Below, one piece after another: positions 1-10,830 of a stretch of 16,533 nucleotides of DNA (within the stretch, counting starts at the first letter, position 1; every line of letters begins with the position of its first letter). Origin of the DNA: Emmonsiellopsis sp. PD_33 (lineage: Eukaryota; Ascomycota; Eurotiomycetes; Onygenales; Ajellomycetaceae); assembly GCA_032988165.1 (NCBI GenBank), contig JANTQF010000526.1, positions 1 to 16,533 on the forward strand. Direction: 5' to 3'. The notes beneath the pieces are model-generated. The model was not told the DNA's origin. It worked only from the letters and a program-made list of their open reading frames with translations, and ran no database searches. The translations under genes and the position numbers were made by a program.

Positions 1-37
1 ACCCTACCAACATACCCCCAAAAAAAACCACCCCCCC

Positions 38-2211
38 TCAACCCCCCCCCCCCTCCATACCCCCACCCGGCAAATCACCCCCCAACACATCCACCCCCCC
101 CTCCACAATCTCCCTCTTCCCCGGCATCCTCCCCCTCCTCATCAACTCCGCACACTTCGAATTAACCGGATCACTCCCCATACTCGCAACCGCCACCACC
201 GTATCGCCCAGCGTATAATACGCCACAAACTTCGCCGTTTGTCCTTCGCCCCGCACCACCACATCATCGTACCCATTCATCGTATTGCCGCAGTAGCGCA
301 GCTGCGCGCCCAGCGCGGACCAGAAGATCGGGATGAACGGTTTGGGTCGTAGAGGGCGTTTTGACGGGGAGGAAGGGGAGAGGGCATGTGCGAGCGTGCG
401 CCCGACGGCCCGGCCCATGTTCTGCGCGACGTCCCAGTGCTCGATGCGCACGTGGGAGACGCCGCCTTGCCCTCCGCCCGGGCCGGAGTAAGGGTACGAG
501 GCGATGTCGCCGACGGCGTAGACGTCGTTGTTCAGGCCGGCGACGGCGAAGAATTCGTCTGTTTTGAGGCTCCCGTCGGGCTCTAGGGAGATGGCGGGGT
601 TGTTTTTGAGGAATTCCGTGGCGGGGCTGACGCCGACGCCGAGGATGACGAGGTCGGCGGGGAGGGCGGTGCCGTCTTTTAGATGGACGGTGCCGATGTT
701 GGAGGGGTTGGAGGGGGATGGGGTGGCTTTGTCGACTGAGGCGGACATGTAGAATTTCACGCCTGATTTTTCGAGGTTGGATTGGAAGATGCGGCCGACT
801 TGGGCGCCCATGATGCGTTCTAGCGGTGCGGATTCCATGCCTACGATGGTCACTTTGTTTTCTTTCGCGAGGCAGTTGCCGACTTCCATGCCGATGAAGG
901 AGCTGCCGATCACGACGATGTTTTTACCCTTGTCGGCGCCGACGGCGGAGAGGATGCCTTGCACGTCTGTCACGGTGCGGAGGGTGAAGATGTTTCCTAG
1001 CTCCTTGAAGCCTGGGAGTGGGAGGCGGCGCGGGGTGCCGCCCGTCGCGAGGATGAGTTTTGTGTATGGATATGATTTGCCAGAGGCGGTGGTGACGGTT
1101 TTGCCGGAGAAGTCCACGGAGGTGGCTTCGTCGGAGACTGTCTCGATGGAGACGGAGGAGTACCATTCCGCTGGCCGGAGGAGGAGCTTATTGGCGTCGG
1201 GAATGAGGGCTTTGGAGAGCTTGGTTCGGTCGAGGGGGAGGTTGGGTTCTTTGGAGATCATGGTGATGGAGCCGGCGTATCCATGTTCGCGGAGGACTTC
1301 GATGGCGCCAATAGTTCCGCTTCCGCTAGATTTTGAAAGCGCTATGTTAGTAAATGGGATAAATAGAGGCCTGGTGGATGTATTTAGTTCTTACCCTCCA
1401 ATAATCACAACCCTCTGTTCCTCGTTAGCCACGCGGCAGGAAGAAATAGGCAATCTGCCATTCCCCTTGAAGCTGGCCTCGTCCGCCTTCACATACACCC
1501 CGCCATCCCTCTCGAATACCTCATACTTGATCAACGCGTTCAAAGCCGGCGCATCCTCCACGTCGCCAGTCGTGACATTAAAGCAGGCTGAATAAAAAAA
1601 AAAGAAGAAGAAATCAATTAGCCAAATACACCGCCTAGCAACAGGAAACAATACATACCCCCATGCCACGGACAAGTCAGCCTCGCATCCGGCGTAAGCA
1701 CGCCCTTTACCAGCGGTGCACCGTAGTGGGTGCAATTTGCCGTGAGCGCGTGCACCTGGCCCCCATGCTTTATGAGGATCAGCTTCGCCTTCTCGATGCC
1801 CTCGACTTCTACTTCGATCTTGTCGGAGGGGAGGTCGAGGGAGGTGAGGTCTTTTAGTTTGAAGGTTGACATTGTTGATGGAGATGATGGAGATGATAAT
1901 ACTAGGGAAGTTGAAAAGGGACGTTTGGGTTCTTTTATAGGTGGTTGAATATTGATATGTCTGGGGTTATTGTTGGTGATGCGGGGGAGGGGATGGGAGT
2001 GATAGTGGTGATAGCCACGGGCGAGGTTGCAGTATGCAGACGCAGATGACGTGACCGGCAACCCAGATACTAGACGAGTAGCCAAACTAGCAGCAGAAAC
2101 TATAGCTGCAGCTGGAGTAGGCAGAGAACAGGGCAATTGGCCGTATGCAATACGGCGCGTAATACCGCGATGAAAGGTCAAGATGCGGGCTGGGGAGGGG
2201 CAGAGCGGCAT
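38..2211 (-). CDS. Rieske-domain AIF-like flavin oxidoreductase (3 exons)
   Basis: Exons are 2211-1659, 1587-1395 and 1325-38, with introns GTATGT..CAG and GTAAGA..TAG; total 677 aa. A Rieske [2Fe-2S] domain follows residue 114, with ligands C160/H162 (CTHYG) and C180/H183 (CPWHGA, completed across intron 1). Then come an FAD Rossmann motif GSGTIG (250-255, across intron 2), the NAD(P)H-site motif VVIGSSFIGMEVG (386-398) and the second FAD motif VYAVGDIA (517-524). This is the architecture of fungal AIF-like, AIFM3-type NADH oxidoreductases, thought to be mitochondrial or cytosolic redox enzymes linked to cell death; the role is known from the family, not shown here. The 113-residue N-terminal extension is rich in Arg, Ser and Ala and holds RPFSTS (98-103), which resembles a mitochondrial protease site. 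A second start, ATG 1872-1870 (CAACAATG context), would give a 564-aa form without it. The C-terminus is glycine-rich and ends in a G homopolymer. Confidence 0.9.
1934..1939 (-). promoter_or_regulatory. TATA-like box before the internal start of the AIF-like gene
   Basis: The minus strand reads CCTATAAAAGAACCC here, about 62 bp upstream of the ATG at 1872. The intervening stretch is pyrimidine-rich and leads into CAACAATG. This is a plausible core promoter for a short form without the presequence. It lies inside the coding frame of the long form, so it may equally be chance. Confidence 0.35.
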
Positions 2212-2657
2212 ACTATGCGGGGGCTAGAATGGCGCAACAGACAATGAGGCATCAACAATGCCCCTGAGACCGGCGGGTTCCAACTGATGTCTGGGATGCT
2301 GTTTATATCGCCCGTCGTGCAACAAAACTTGAAGTAGATGCTGGTCTGACTTGGTTGACGTCGGGCTGGCAATTAGGGCTTGGACTGCGGGGTTGCCGGA
2401 TTGGTAATGGCGTGCCCTAATAGGCTGGCCAGCGCGGGATGACGTAATGATCCTCTCCTTGTATTCTCGACGGGACATTAGAGATGAGATGTGGTGAGAG
2501 TAGTGTACAGCTAATTATGATTAGATATTTGATGGTTAATATACAAGCATAGATTCAGACACCAAACTCAATCCATGAAATCAACATAAGGAGCAAACAT
2601 ACGCCTCGCTCCCCCAGCCTAGATCCACACCACAAACTCAGATCCAGTTAACTCAAT
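2212..2657. other. Intergenic: promoter of AIF-like gene and 3' region of coilin-like gene
   Basis: No convincing gene. On the minus strand a TATAAA (2307-2302) lies about 90 bp upstream of the ATG at 2211, and a CCAAT (2404-2400) about 95 bp further upstream. This is a conventional spacing for the long-form start. Small open frames here have no recognisable protein features. The segment next to 2657 is the presumed 3' UTR of the coilin-like gene. Confidence 0.4.
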
Positions 2658-5600
2658 TCAAATCACACTTCTCCTCCTCCGCAGACTCGCCCTCCGTGCC
2701 GCCTCAGAGCTGCTCCTCCCCCCACTGCCGCGACCATCACCTTGTCCGTCTCCCCGTCCTCTTCCTCTTCCTCGGCCCTGACGACTACTAGGAACCCGCT
2801 TCTTCACCCACCCCGGACCACGAGGAAGCCCCTGAGACTCCGCAAAGTCCCCATCGCTATTCCCCGGGGACTCGAGGTCACTGGAGATAGTCAGGTCAAC
2901 AACGTAGCTGCTTTCTGGTGGCTGGGACTTGGGCACATATTCAGATTGCGGTGTTGATTCCCTCCCAGCATCTAAAATGGAAGGATCATCGTAGTTTTGA
3001 CTCGGCGAGGGTGAACGCTGGCAGGGAGACGAGACTACTTTTCGTTTGTTCTTAGTGGGAGGAGGGCCGGATGGAGAGTTTAATACAGCTGTTGTTGTGC
3101 GTGCTGGCGCTGTTGAGCTAAATTTTGGCATGGAGGGTGACACGGACAGGTTTCGGTCGGATTCGTAAAAAGGGTTAGTGATGATGGAGCCAGCTCGAGA
3201 TCCAGGACGCTGATTCTCATCTACGGTTGATGGGATGGTTGAGAATAGCGAGTCATCCTCTGGAGGGGGGACAGCTTGACCGGGCTGATAAGAGGGAGGG
3301 GAGGTTGGAATAATTGCGGGAGAAAGAGATGTCCTGTTCAACTCTTCCTTGTGGCTATCTTCTACCACGCTGTCTAGCACCGACTTAGGTCCAGTATCTG
3401 GACCTGTTTCGAGATTTGTCTCGTCAACATGGGTTCCCAACTCGGATGTGGCCATCATGTCCTTGATAGGGGCCAGAGAGTCCTGCACAGAATTCCCATT
3501 TGTTTCGAGATACTGCAATTGATCATCCGACAGTACTGGTGACCTTTGGTGGTCACTTCCAGGCCTAAGAAAGGGCGCAAGTAGCGCCATATCTATCATT
3601 GCATTGCCCCTAACAACGGAACTTGGCACTTCCGTAGTGACTTGCTTTTCATTCCTGCGTGGGGTAGACGGTGCCGATGCCGCGGGCAGGAGAGAATCAT
3701 CTCCATCCAGAGGAATGGGCAGACTAGGCGGACTAGAAGGGAAGCCAGCGAACGTGGGAGATTGAACTGTAGGACTAGCCGCTTCGTCGGTTTTCGCGTT
3801 TTCGTTGGGGTTTTCATGTATTACAGACCCTTGCGCAGTAAAAAAGGTCTCTTCTGGCGGGAGAAAGTCCGAGTCGAAGCCAGATCGAAACCCAGCTTCC
3901 CTCATCATCTGGGAGATCTCATGGCGGGTAGGGGAAGAAACAGTAATTACTTCAGGGATCGGCGGCGGGAGTTGGGCGGGGCTGCTCATTTGGGAGTAAG
4001 CGGACAGGCCCAACAAAAAAAAAACATAAATAGGATTCGTTATACCGACAGATCAACGACAATGGGAATATGCTGAGTCTCTTCTACCACCGCTACCGAC
4101 CCCTCATCAGCAGTCCCTGGGGAGATTAATTTCGGTTCAATTAGATCTCTAAATATGAGATCGCGGACGCCATCGTCTTCGCCGTCCCTTTCGTCATAGC
4201 CTGGCATTTCAAATTTGGAGTACTGGGTGGGTTGGTCGTCATCTTCATCGCGCTCCGGTAATTGGTCTCGATCACGCCGTGCCAGGCGGACGAGGATGGT
4301 GGACTCCTTCAGGACACTCTCCACGATAGCTGTGCGATATCCCGACACCAGTGGTTGCCAGTTGGTAGCTTTTGACATGTCCAGCTGCTTAAAAGCAATA
4401 ATCGCTCCTTTCTTGACGTCAGTCTCCTTCGCGTCTTTCAAGGTAGAGATATCTTCAGGTAAACAAGGAAGATCGTCCTCCTTCTCCTGCGACGTCGCCG
4501 AGGGACCATTCGCATCGCGCATCTCCCGGTCGTTGCTAACTCCATTGACGACACCATTTACGTGACGTTGACCCGGTCCTTGGTCATCACCAGCCCCATC
4601 ATTGCCATAATCCAATTCAAGCCCATACGAGTATTCTTCTTCTCCATTCCATTCCTGCTGCTGTCCCTGACCTTCGTCATAGTAATTCTCCTGGTAAGTT
4701 TGAGACTTCCGTTTGCGTTTCTTATTATTTTTCTGGCCTTGCTTTTGTTCGTAAATCGCAGCCTGGGCAGCTTTGTCCCATCGTTGAACAAACGGGAAAG
4801 GTGGAGTGGAGAGTTCAACATCCTCATAAATGCATTCCGTTGCCTGGAGTATCAATCGATCTTCCCAGTTCTCGACTGGCTCGATATAGTCCTTCGAGGT
4901 CTTTCCGAGATCCGGGGAAGATACTGATTTAGACAATGTTTTGAGAGGGGTAGCTTTAGTAGACAATTTTTCCCTCAGCTGCTGTTCGTCTTCCTTTGTT
5001 TTTGGAGGTTTTAGGCCGAGAGACCCGAAGAGAAGCCGCCGTGAACTATCGATATCCAGTTTTGATTGCCTTTTCGATGATTCCGGTGTCTCGTCGGGTC
5101 CATTTACTTGGGGGGTAGTCGACATAGACTGGGGAGGACTCAATTTGACCTGTCGCGGGCTCTGAGGCGAAACATCCACTCCGCCATTTGCAATATCACG
5201 CAGCAACTGCGCACGCTTCTTTTCAAACTCGGTTTGCTCTTGGTCTTCCTCCGTTCGGATCTCTGGTGCATTGTCGTTCAAATTCAAAGGGAATTTATCC
5301 GGATTGGCGTCACACCATGCTCGCATATCATTAAAGTTGGCGTCTTTATGAAGGATCCCTGCTTCTTTCAACTTCGAAAGTGTTCTTCGCAGCTTGGTTC
5401 TCTTATTGGTATTCTTGGTCTTCCGAGAACCTTTACCAGGTGGATTGGGCGCCACTCGCGGGGTGGTTACGGTCGATGATGGCACCGCGGACTTGGTGAT
5501 AGAAGCGATGCTGGCAGCCTCCGACTCTGAGGAACTGCTTCCTGCACTTGAAGAGTCTGAAGAAGAATCACTCGAGCTCGACTCGCCGGAAGAAATGGAA

Positions 5601-6820
5601 TCCGCTTCATCCTCATCACTCGAGTCATAGCTAGAGTCATCGCTCGACTCTTCTGAATCGGAATTAGACCCACTGTCGCTCTCGGACAACTTTTGAGAGG
5701 ATGCAGGCTGCTTAGAATATAGCTCTGGCGGTTCCTCGAAGGTAACGCTCAGCCTACGCTTCGAGGAGGTTTCAGATGGTCCCCTATCTTTTCGATCCAA
5801 TATCCCATGAAGTTTGTTTCCCATCGGTTGTGGGTCTGGCTGTTTTTGCGAGCTGATTTTTGGCACGGACACCTCACCAAACTGCTCCTTACCCGCTGCA
5901 TCATTGACCTCCTCCTGGCCTCGGATGAGAGCTTGGACCTCTCCCTCATCAACCACTTCATCTGCATAGTCTTCATCCTCCTCATCCTCATCAGCCAAAA
6001 CCAGCTCTTTCCCAGCCCCTTCTCCACCCTCTTTCCAATCAGGATCATCTTCTTCATCGTCCCCATCGTCTTCATCTCCCGCATAATTCCCCTCGATTAA
6101 CCTATTCTCATCCTGCCACCCACCAAAATTCAACCGCCTCTTCTTCCGCGGGGGAATCGTAATAGGCGGTCTTGAAGAAGACGCTTTCTGTATATACGGT
6201 CTTCCAAAGGGCACTCCATCAATCAAATGTTTCCCATCAACAGATATTTGATGTCGACCAGTTAACCTCCTAGCCATGAGATCACCAAGTTGTAGAGCGC
6301 GTATTCTGTCACAACACAGAGAAGACATAAAAACGTCAGAACACTATCAAAAACCGAGCCGCCCTATACACGACGGTGGGGTGGAAAAGCGAAAAAAAAA
6401 AAAAACTCACACAACCTCATCCCCATCCCTCAACAACCCATCAACCCCCATAAAATGCAAACACTCAGACCCCTGCACCTCAACCACATAATCCTCCAAC
6501 CCCCACTGACCGCCCACATCACCATCATTATTCCCATAAACCCCCTCCTCCCCAACCTGCGTCTCAAGCGGAATCACCTCATTAACATCCTCCAGCAACT
6601 GGGCAATAGTCAACCCACCACTCCCACCAGCAAGAGCCGCAGCCCCAGCTCCAAACCCAGCATTTGGCGCACGGGTAGAGGTAAGGGTAGACGAGGAGAC
6701 CGTGGCGAAGGAAGACGCGGCGGAATTGGTATTCGACGAGGCGGCGGTGGGGGAGGAAGTTGTCCAGAGGACTCGGGTTACGGGGAGGCCATGCCGTTGG
6801 ATGATCAGGTGGAGGCGCAT
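2658..6820 (-). CDS. Coilin-like nuclear protein (3 exons)
   Basis: Exons are 6820-6411, 6305-4050 and 3981-2658, about 1329 aa. Intron 1 (GTGAGT..CAG) is secure: it joins GDEVV to IRALQLGD. The N-terminus, starting MRLHLIIQRHGLPVTRVLW, is the conserved domain of fungal coilin-like proteins (residues 1 to about 180). Acidic tracts (about 215-255) and a Ser/Asp/Glu-rich tract (about 350-405) follow. Next is a conserved block around NFNDMRAWC (about 465), another containing NWEDRLILQATE (about 610-645), and an atypical Tudor-like domain starting KKGAIIAFKQLD (about 767-817). The C-terminal part is disordered and Ser/Pro-rich, with an RG-repeat box (about 1292-1310) and a basic tail. Coilin organises Cajal bodies and snRNP assembly; the function here is inferred from family likeness. 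The exon 2/3 junction is uncertain. To hold frame it must use donor GTCGGT (4049); the better-looking GTATAA (4045) would end the protein after about ten more residues. The acceptor is a tandem GAGCAG. Confidence 0.75.
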
Positions 6821-7742
6821 GGTTTGGTTTGCTGGACTGTGTCGGGCGTGGGCGGAAGAGAAAAGAGAGGGGACGGGGCCCGGAGGGGATGCCCTTCCTA
6901 CGTGTGTATTTTGGGGTGTTTTCTCTCGTCCTTGGGTAGCCTGTAGGAGGTTCTTCCGTGCTTATCTTATCGGCTGGGCTGTCGCATGCAGGGTGTTTGT
7001 TGGACCTGGTAGCCTGACAGCCTGAGGTTGAGATGGATATTTATTAGTTGCAGCTCCGGCTGTAGCGCGGCGGGCACCCCTGGCAGGGATTCAGGGCAGC
7101 GCTAGCGAAGAGCAGGATTATGTCTTGTAAAAATTTCCAAGGGTGCGCTGATTGACAAGGCGCATAGCATTGCTCGTTGTTTTCGTCTTTGTCAAGAGGA
7201 GGATGGGCTGCTGTTGATTTGGCGTCGTCGCGAAAGGCTGAGGTTTCGTCGCGTGGAGCGGATTGCTTAGGTGAACAAAGTCTTTTGCCCAGTGTGGTTT
7301 AGCGTCGTTGGGCGCGATCAACGTCCCCCTGAGAATGGCTTCTAAGATCTTTATAGTGCCCTAATTATTTCATTTTTTATCTATGTAGATATTTACGACA
7401 AGGCTTTCGGATTGAGAGGTCCATAGATCTTGAAATTTTGAATGTAGATAGATATACACGGAAACAGACGCCTGCGATTATCTATTGATGCAGAAACCCC
7501 GAAATAGCCCGTCAGGCAGAGAAATACATTCATTCACGATTTGGATTCAATAGCAATCCGTCGCTCGCATGGTATATCATAACGAATTAAAAGAAGAAAT
7601 ACACAGAAAAGCATCAAAGAATAGAATAGAACCCATCACACCCAATGCAATGCTCATTACCAGGTAAATATATAATTTTTCCCCGTCTCTCATCAAGGCA
7701 TAAGCGGGGAGATTCCGCAGCCAGCCTGACGCAGCCCTCACC
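6821..7742. other. Intergenic: coilin-like promoter and arrestin 3' region
   Basis: About 920 bp between two co-oriented minus-strand genes. The part next to 6820 is GC-rich and presumably holds the coilin-like promoter and 5' UTR. The stretch from about 7330 to 7680 is AT-rich and suits the arrestin 3' UTR and terminator. Short open frames on both strands look accidental. I see no tRNA, repeat or conserved motif. Confidence 0.4.
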
Positions 7743-9910
7743 TCACCTCACCGTCTTATCCATACTTGAACTCCTCGATCCTGGCACCGGTTTCCTACTA
7801 GGAACTCCCATATTATACGGCGTTGGCCTTGGCCGTGGCGGCTGCGGCGGCGGCGGCGGCGGTTCCGATTCTGGCTCCGGCACAGAAACAGGCACAGTCT
7901 GGCTCTGACCAAAGGTAGCGGAACCTTGGCTCTGGTCCCCCTGGAAATACGGATTATGGCTGTTTTTGGTGTCGTTGCTATGATACCCATCCACGGGCGT
8001 GTGGGCAGCAAAAACATCAAAGGAGTCCGTGGAGGTATTATTGGCATTCAGCACACTGCTGTTGGGAAACAGGCGATCATCGTCTTGATTATTTGTAGCT
8101 GGACCTTTCGTATCAGTTCCTGGCCATGACGAGCCGGTGTCTGGAGGGTTATACTCGCGACGGGGGCCATCCACAGGCCCTAAAGCCTCCGCCATTGCGT
8201 CTTCGTAGCTGGGCGGGGCGTCCTCAAACTCGTCCGGTTGTGTGGGTGGGTATTGGGGTGCAGCTTGGGCCGGTTGCGGCCGTGGTGGTTGGGGGGGAGG
8301 TGGTGTGATATCGGGCACCTTGCCAGCCTTGCTGGGGGACCTCCGGACGGCATCCAGGAGGGCTTGTGGGGGGGCGATTCCGGAAAATACTTGAGTGCTC
8401 ATCCGGAGCGGCAGGACACTGAGTTCAGGCTAAAGTGGGGATCGATGTTATTCCCGAGTCCAACCATAACCTGAGACATGGAGATCACATCAACGCAAAA
8501 ATGCATCCATTCACATACCTTCATAATGCCACCAGATCCATGTGTTAATCCAACCCGCACCTCCAAATCATAGCTCCGAGCAATATTGCAAGTATCAAAC
8601 GACGGCGCAACAGAATTGGGCAATGGAATGCGCTTCCACATGTTAGCATCCAACACCCACTCCTTCCCCGCTGGATCACTACCATCACCAAGCGGTAGGT
8701 TCATATTGCTCTGGCTCAGGATAACCCAGCTCACGCTCTCAGGTCTCCTGAGGTCATGGGCCCGGATGTTAGTGTAGCCGATTAGCTCAATCTGTATCAT
8801 CTGCAGAAAGACTGTTTCCGAACTGTCATTCAGTTTTTTGACTAGTATCCGCAGTGGCAGGGGTTCGTTGCACGTTATTATAGGGGGGCTGGGTAATCTG
8901 GCATCGACAGAAAAGCGCGGCGGTTCTCCGTCAAGGTCTAATAATGATGGTTGACTGGATTTCCTGAAAAAGCCACCCCCTTTCCTATCAGGCGTATAGG
9001 GGACTTTCGAAAATTGGTGCTGTCGTCTGGCATATGTTTCTTGTCCGAGATCCGGTTGCCGCGGTGGCTCGATGGGTAGGAATTTGAATTGGGTAAACTA
9101 TATTGAATCTGATATCAGTATTGTCTTGGGGGGATTTGGGTTATTGATAATTTGGATTTTCTACAAAGATATTCTGAAACATACCGCTCTATAATTCTCC
9201 TTATAAAACTGTGGCCTCGCAATCGTCGCCTTGACATAATATCTAATCTCCGCCTCACCCGGGAAACCCACCAGCGACGGCGGAAGGGCCTTTCTGACGT
9301 GCGTATTCATATCTCGATTGACCTCTAGCCGTAGGCCTGGAAGGGGGAGGGAGCCCGTGGGCACATTTTCGGTGCAGTTGTTGTTGAAAGGTATCTGTAG
9401 TAGAGTGCCGTTAGCTCCCATCAAACATAAATGATCCCAGCTCCCCCGCGGCCTCGCCTGGGGGTTTTTAGGGGTCTTTCCCCCCGCAGGGCTAGCTCAC
9501 TTTAAATCTGAATGGATATTCATGCGGACCAGCCGAAAGGGTATATGATGTATTCGGCGCACCGGGATCGAACATTTCCTCCGTGGGAAATAACGTCACG
9601 ACTTTATATAGCAGCTGCGTCGCGGGCACGTAAAAAAGGCCGAATTAGCAAAAAGAACAAGCCGATAATCCCCCTCCCCCGTCACCACACCATATCGTAC
9701 CTTATGCACCTCAATCTCCTCCCTCATCTTCTCCCGGTCAGCGCCTGGATACTTTGGAGCCGCGAGTCTCGTCATACTCTCGCCCTCCAACTTCACCACG
9801 ACGGAGGATATCGACGTATCATTGTGAAGATGCAGGATGACCTTGCCGGTGATGAAGTCGAGGTTCGTAAAGTGTGCATGCGGTCTGTCGAGCTGAATTC
9901 GGAGGGCCAT
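7743..9910 (-). CDS. Alpha-arrestin (ART-type ubiquitin-ligase adaptor), 5 exons
   Basis: Exons are 9910-9701, 9614-9501, 9394-9185, 9097-8519 and 8429-7743, giving 599 aa; all four introns are phase 0. The start has a strong CACCATGG context. The arrestin N-domain runs from MALRIQLDRPHAHFTNLDFI through LLYKVVTLFP, YTLSAGPHEYPFRFK and IPFNNNC (71-115). The C-domain includes FLPIEPPRQP and ETYARRQHQFSKVPYT and ends near PELSVLPLR (372-380). The tail is disordered and Pro/Ser/Asn-rich, with one PPSY motif (443-446) and a proline run encoded by GGC/GCC repeats. In fungi such proteins recruit a Rsp5/HulA-type HECT ligase through PPxY to ubiquitinate plasma-membrane transporters and trigger endocytosis. 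Which transporter this one serves cannot be told. Confidence 0.92.
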
Positions 9911-10830
9911 GGTGCGAGAAAAACCGACCTCATGCGGTGGGATCTGAGGGATCTCTCTCCTGCGAAGTTCTGTGTAAGCCCCCGCTATGGGCGGATATTT
10001 ACAGTTGGTGGGGCTTTCTGCAATGCGATAATGGGAGCTGTGAAGGGAAACAGGAATCTAGAGTGTGAATCTCCAGCAGGAATTGTCTTTAGCAGAAGAT
10101 GCTGTCTGTGTCTTCGCCCTTTCGAACGTCAGCTACACGAAGCCGGGAGAAATTCGGACGATGCGGTTGATGTCAACACGGGATGACGTTTTCGGATGGC
10201 GGCTCCCCACTGTGTCTCCACCCGATAAATATCGCCTCTCCAAATAAATACTCGTAAATAGAGGCAGGATATCTATTGAATTCGGGCCTCGCTAACCTCG
10301 CTTTCATAAATTCTACACTGTCCCTAGAAACCTCAGCTCTCTCTTATTTAACACCCTGAGCAGCAGGGCAGACTTCAGTAACTTACTAACTAGCAGCTGA
10401 CAATGCTGAGTTGAAACCGCCAATCTATCGATGACGAAGTCTGTCAATTCACCAAACAAGAACTACAGGGCTCAAAACAAGCCACAAATCCATGTCACTA
10501 GCCCAGCTAGTTAGTTACTTGTTCGAGATCCTTCTTCTTAAACGTTAGGCGCCGAGCCACAGATGCGGATCGGGAACTCTACTAGACTACACAGCCTCTC
10601 CCACGCGTCACCTACTTCTCGGGGGAAAGATGCAGGATCATTAAAGGGGAACTAATGCGATATTCTATACCAATGGGGAATGGTTTCCATCTATTCTTCA
10701 AACTAAATAAAATATATATATATATAGTACATGGCGGTTTTATCTAGGGCGCACGCTTTACTAGCTGCATGTCTCAGGAGGCAGATGGATTATTGAATCA
10801 GGGGGCTCATTAATAGATGGATAGACAAAG
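9911..10830. other. Intergenic: arrestin promoter and lipase 3' region
   Basis: About 920 bp with no supported gene. It holds an (AT)n tract at 10712-10725 and an imperfect inverted repeat (10377-10399 with 10504-10520) around ACTAACTAGC/GCTAGTTAGT. The segment next to 9910 is the arrestin 5' UTR and promoter; that next to 10830 is the lipase 3' UTR. A plus-strand open frame (9512-10186) overlaps arrestin exons 1-2 antisense and is not credited. Confidence 0.4.
10712..10725. repeat. AT dinucleotide microsatellite
   Basis: Seven tandem AT units, seen directly, in the presumed 3' flank of the lipase gene. Confidence 0.8.

Noticed and set aside
777..1595. 272-codon plus-strand open frame
   Set aside because: It is antisense to the AIF-like exons, spans two introns and has no family features; it follows from the codon bias of the real gene.
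2224..2478. 84-codon minus-strand frame between the AIF-like and coilin-like genes
   Set aside because: No recognisable features, and it overlaps the likely promoter of the AIF-like gene.
5394..5630. Acidic plus-strand frame within the coilin-like gene
   Set aside because: It is antisense to the serine-codon repeats, which read as Glu/Asp on the other strand.
9512..10186. 224-codon plus-strand open frame at the arrestin 5' end
   Set aside because: It overlaps arrestin exons 1-2 and intron 1 antisense, and the translation has no domain-like pattern.
10510..10545. Possible tRNA T-loop (GTTCGAGATCC)
   Set aside because: No acceptor stem, D-arm or anticodon arm can be built around it.
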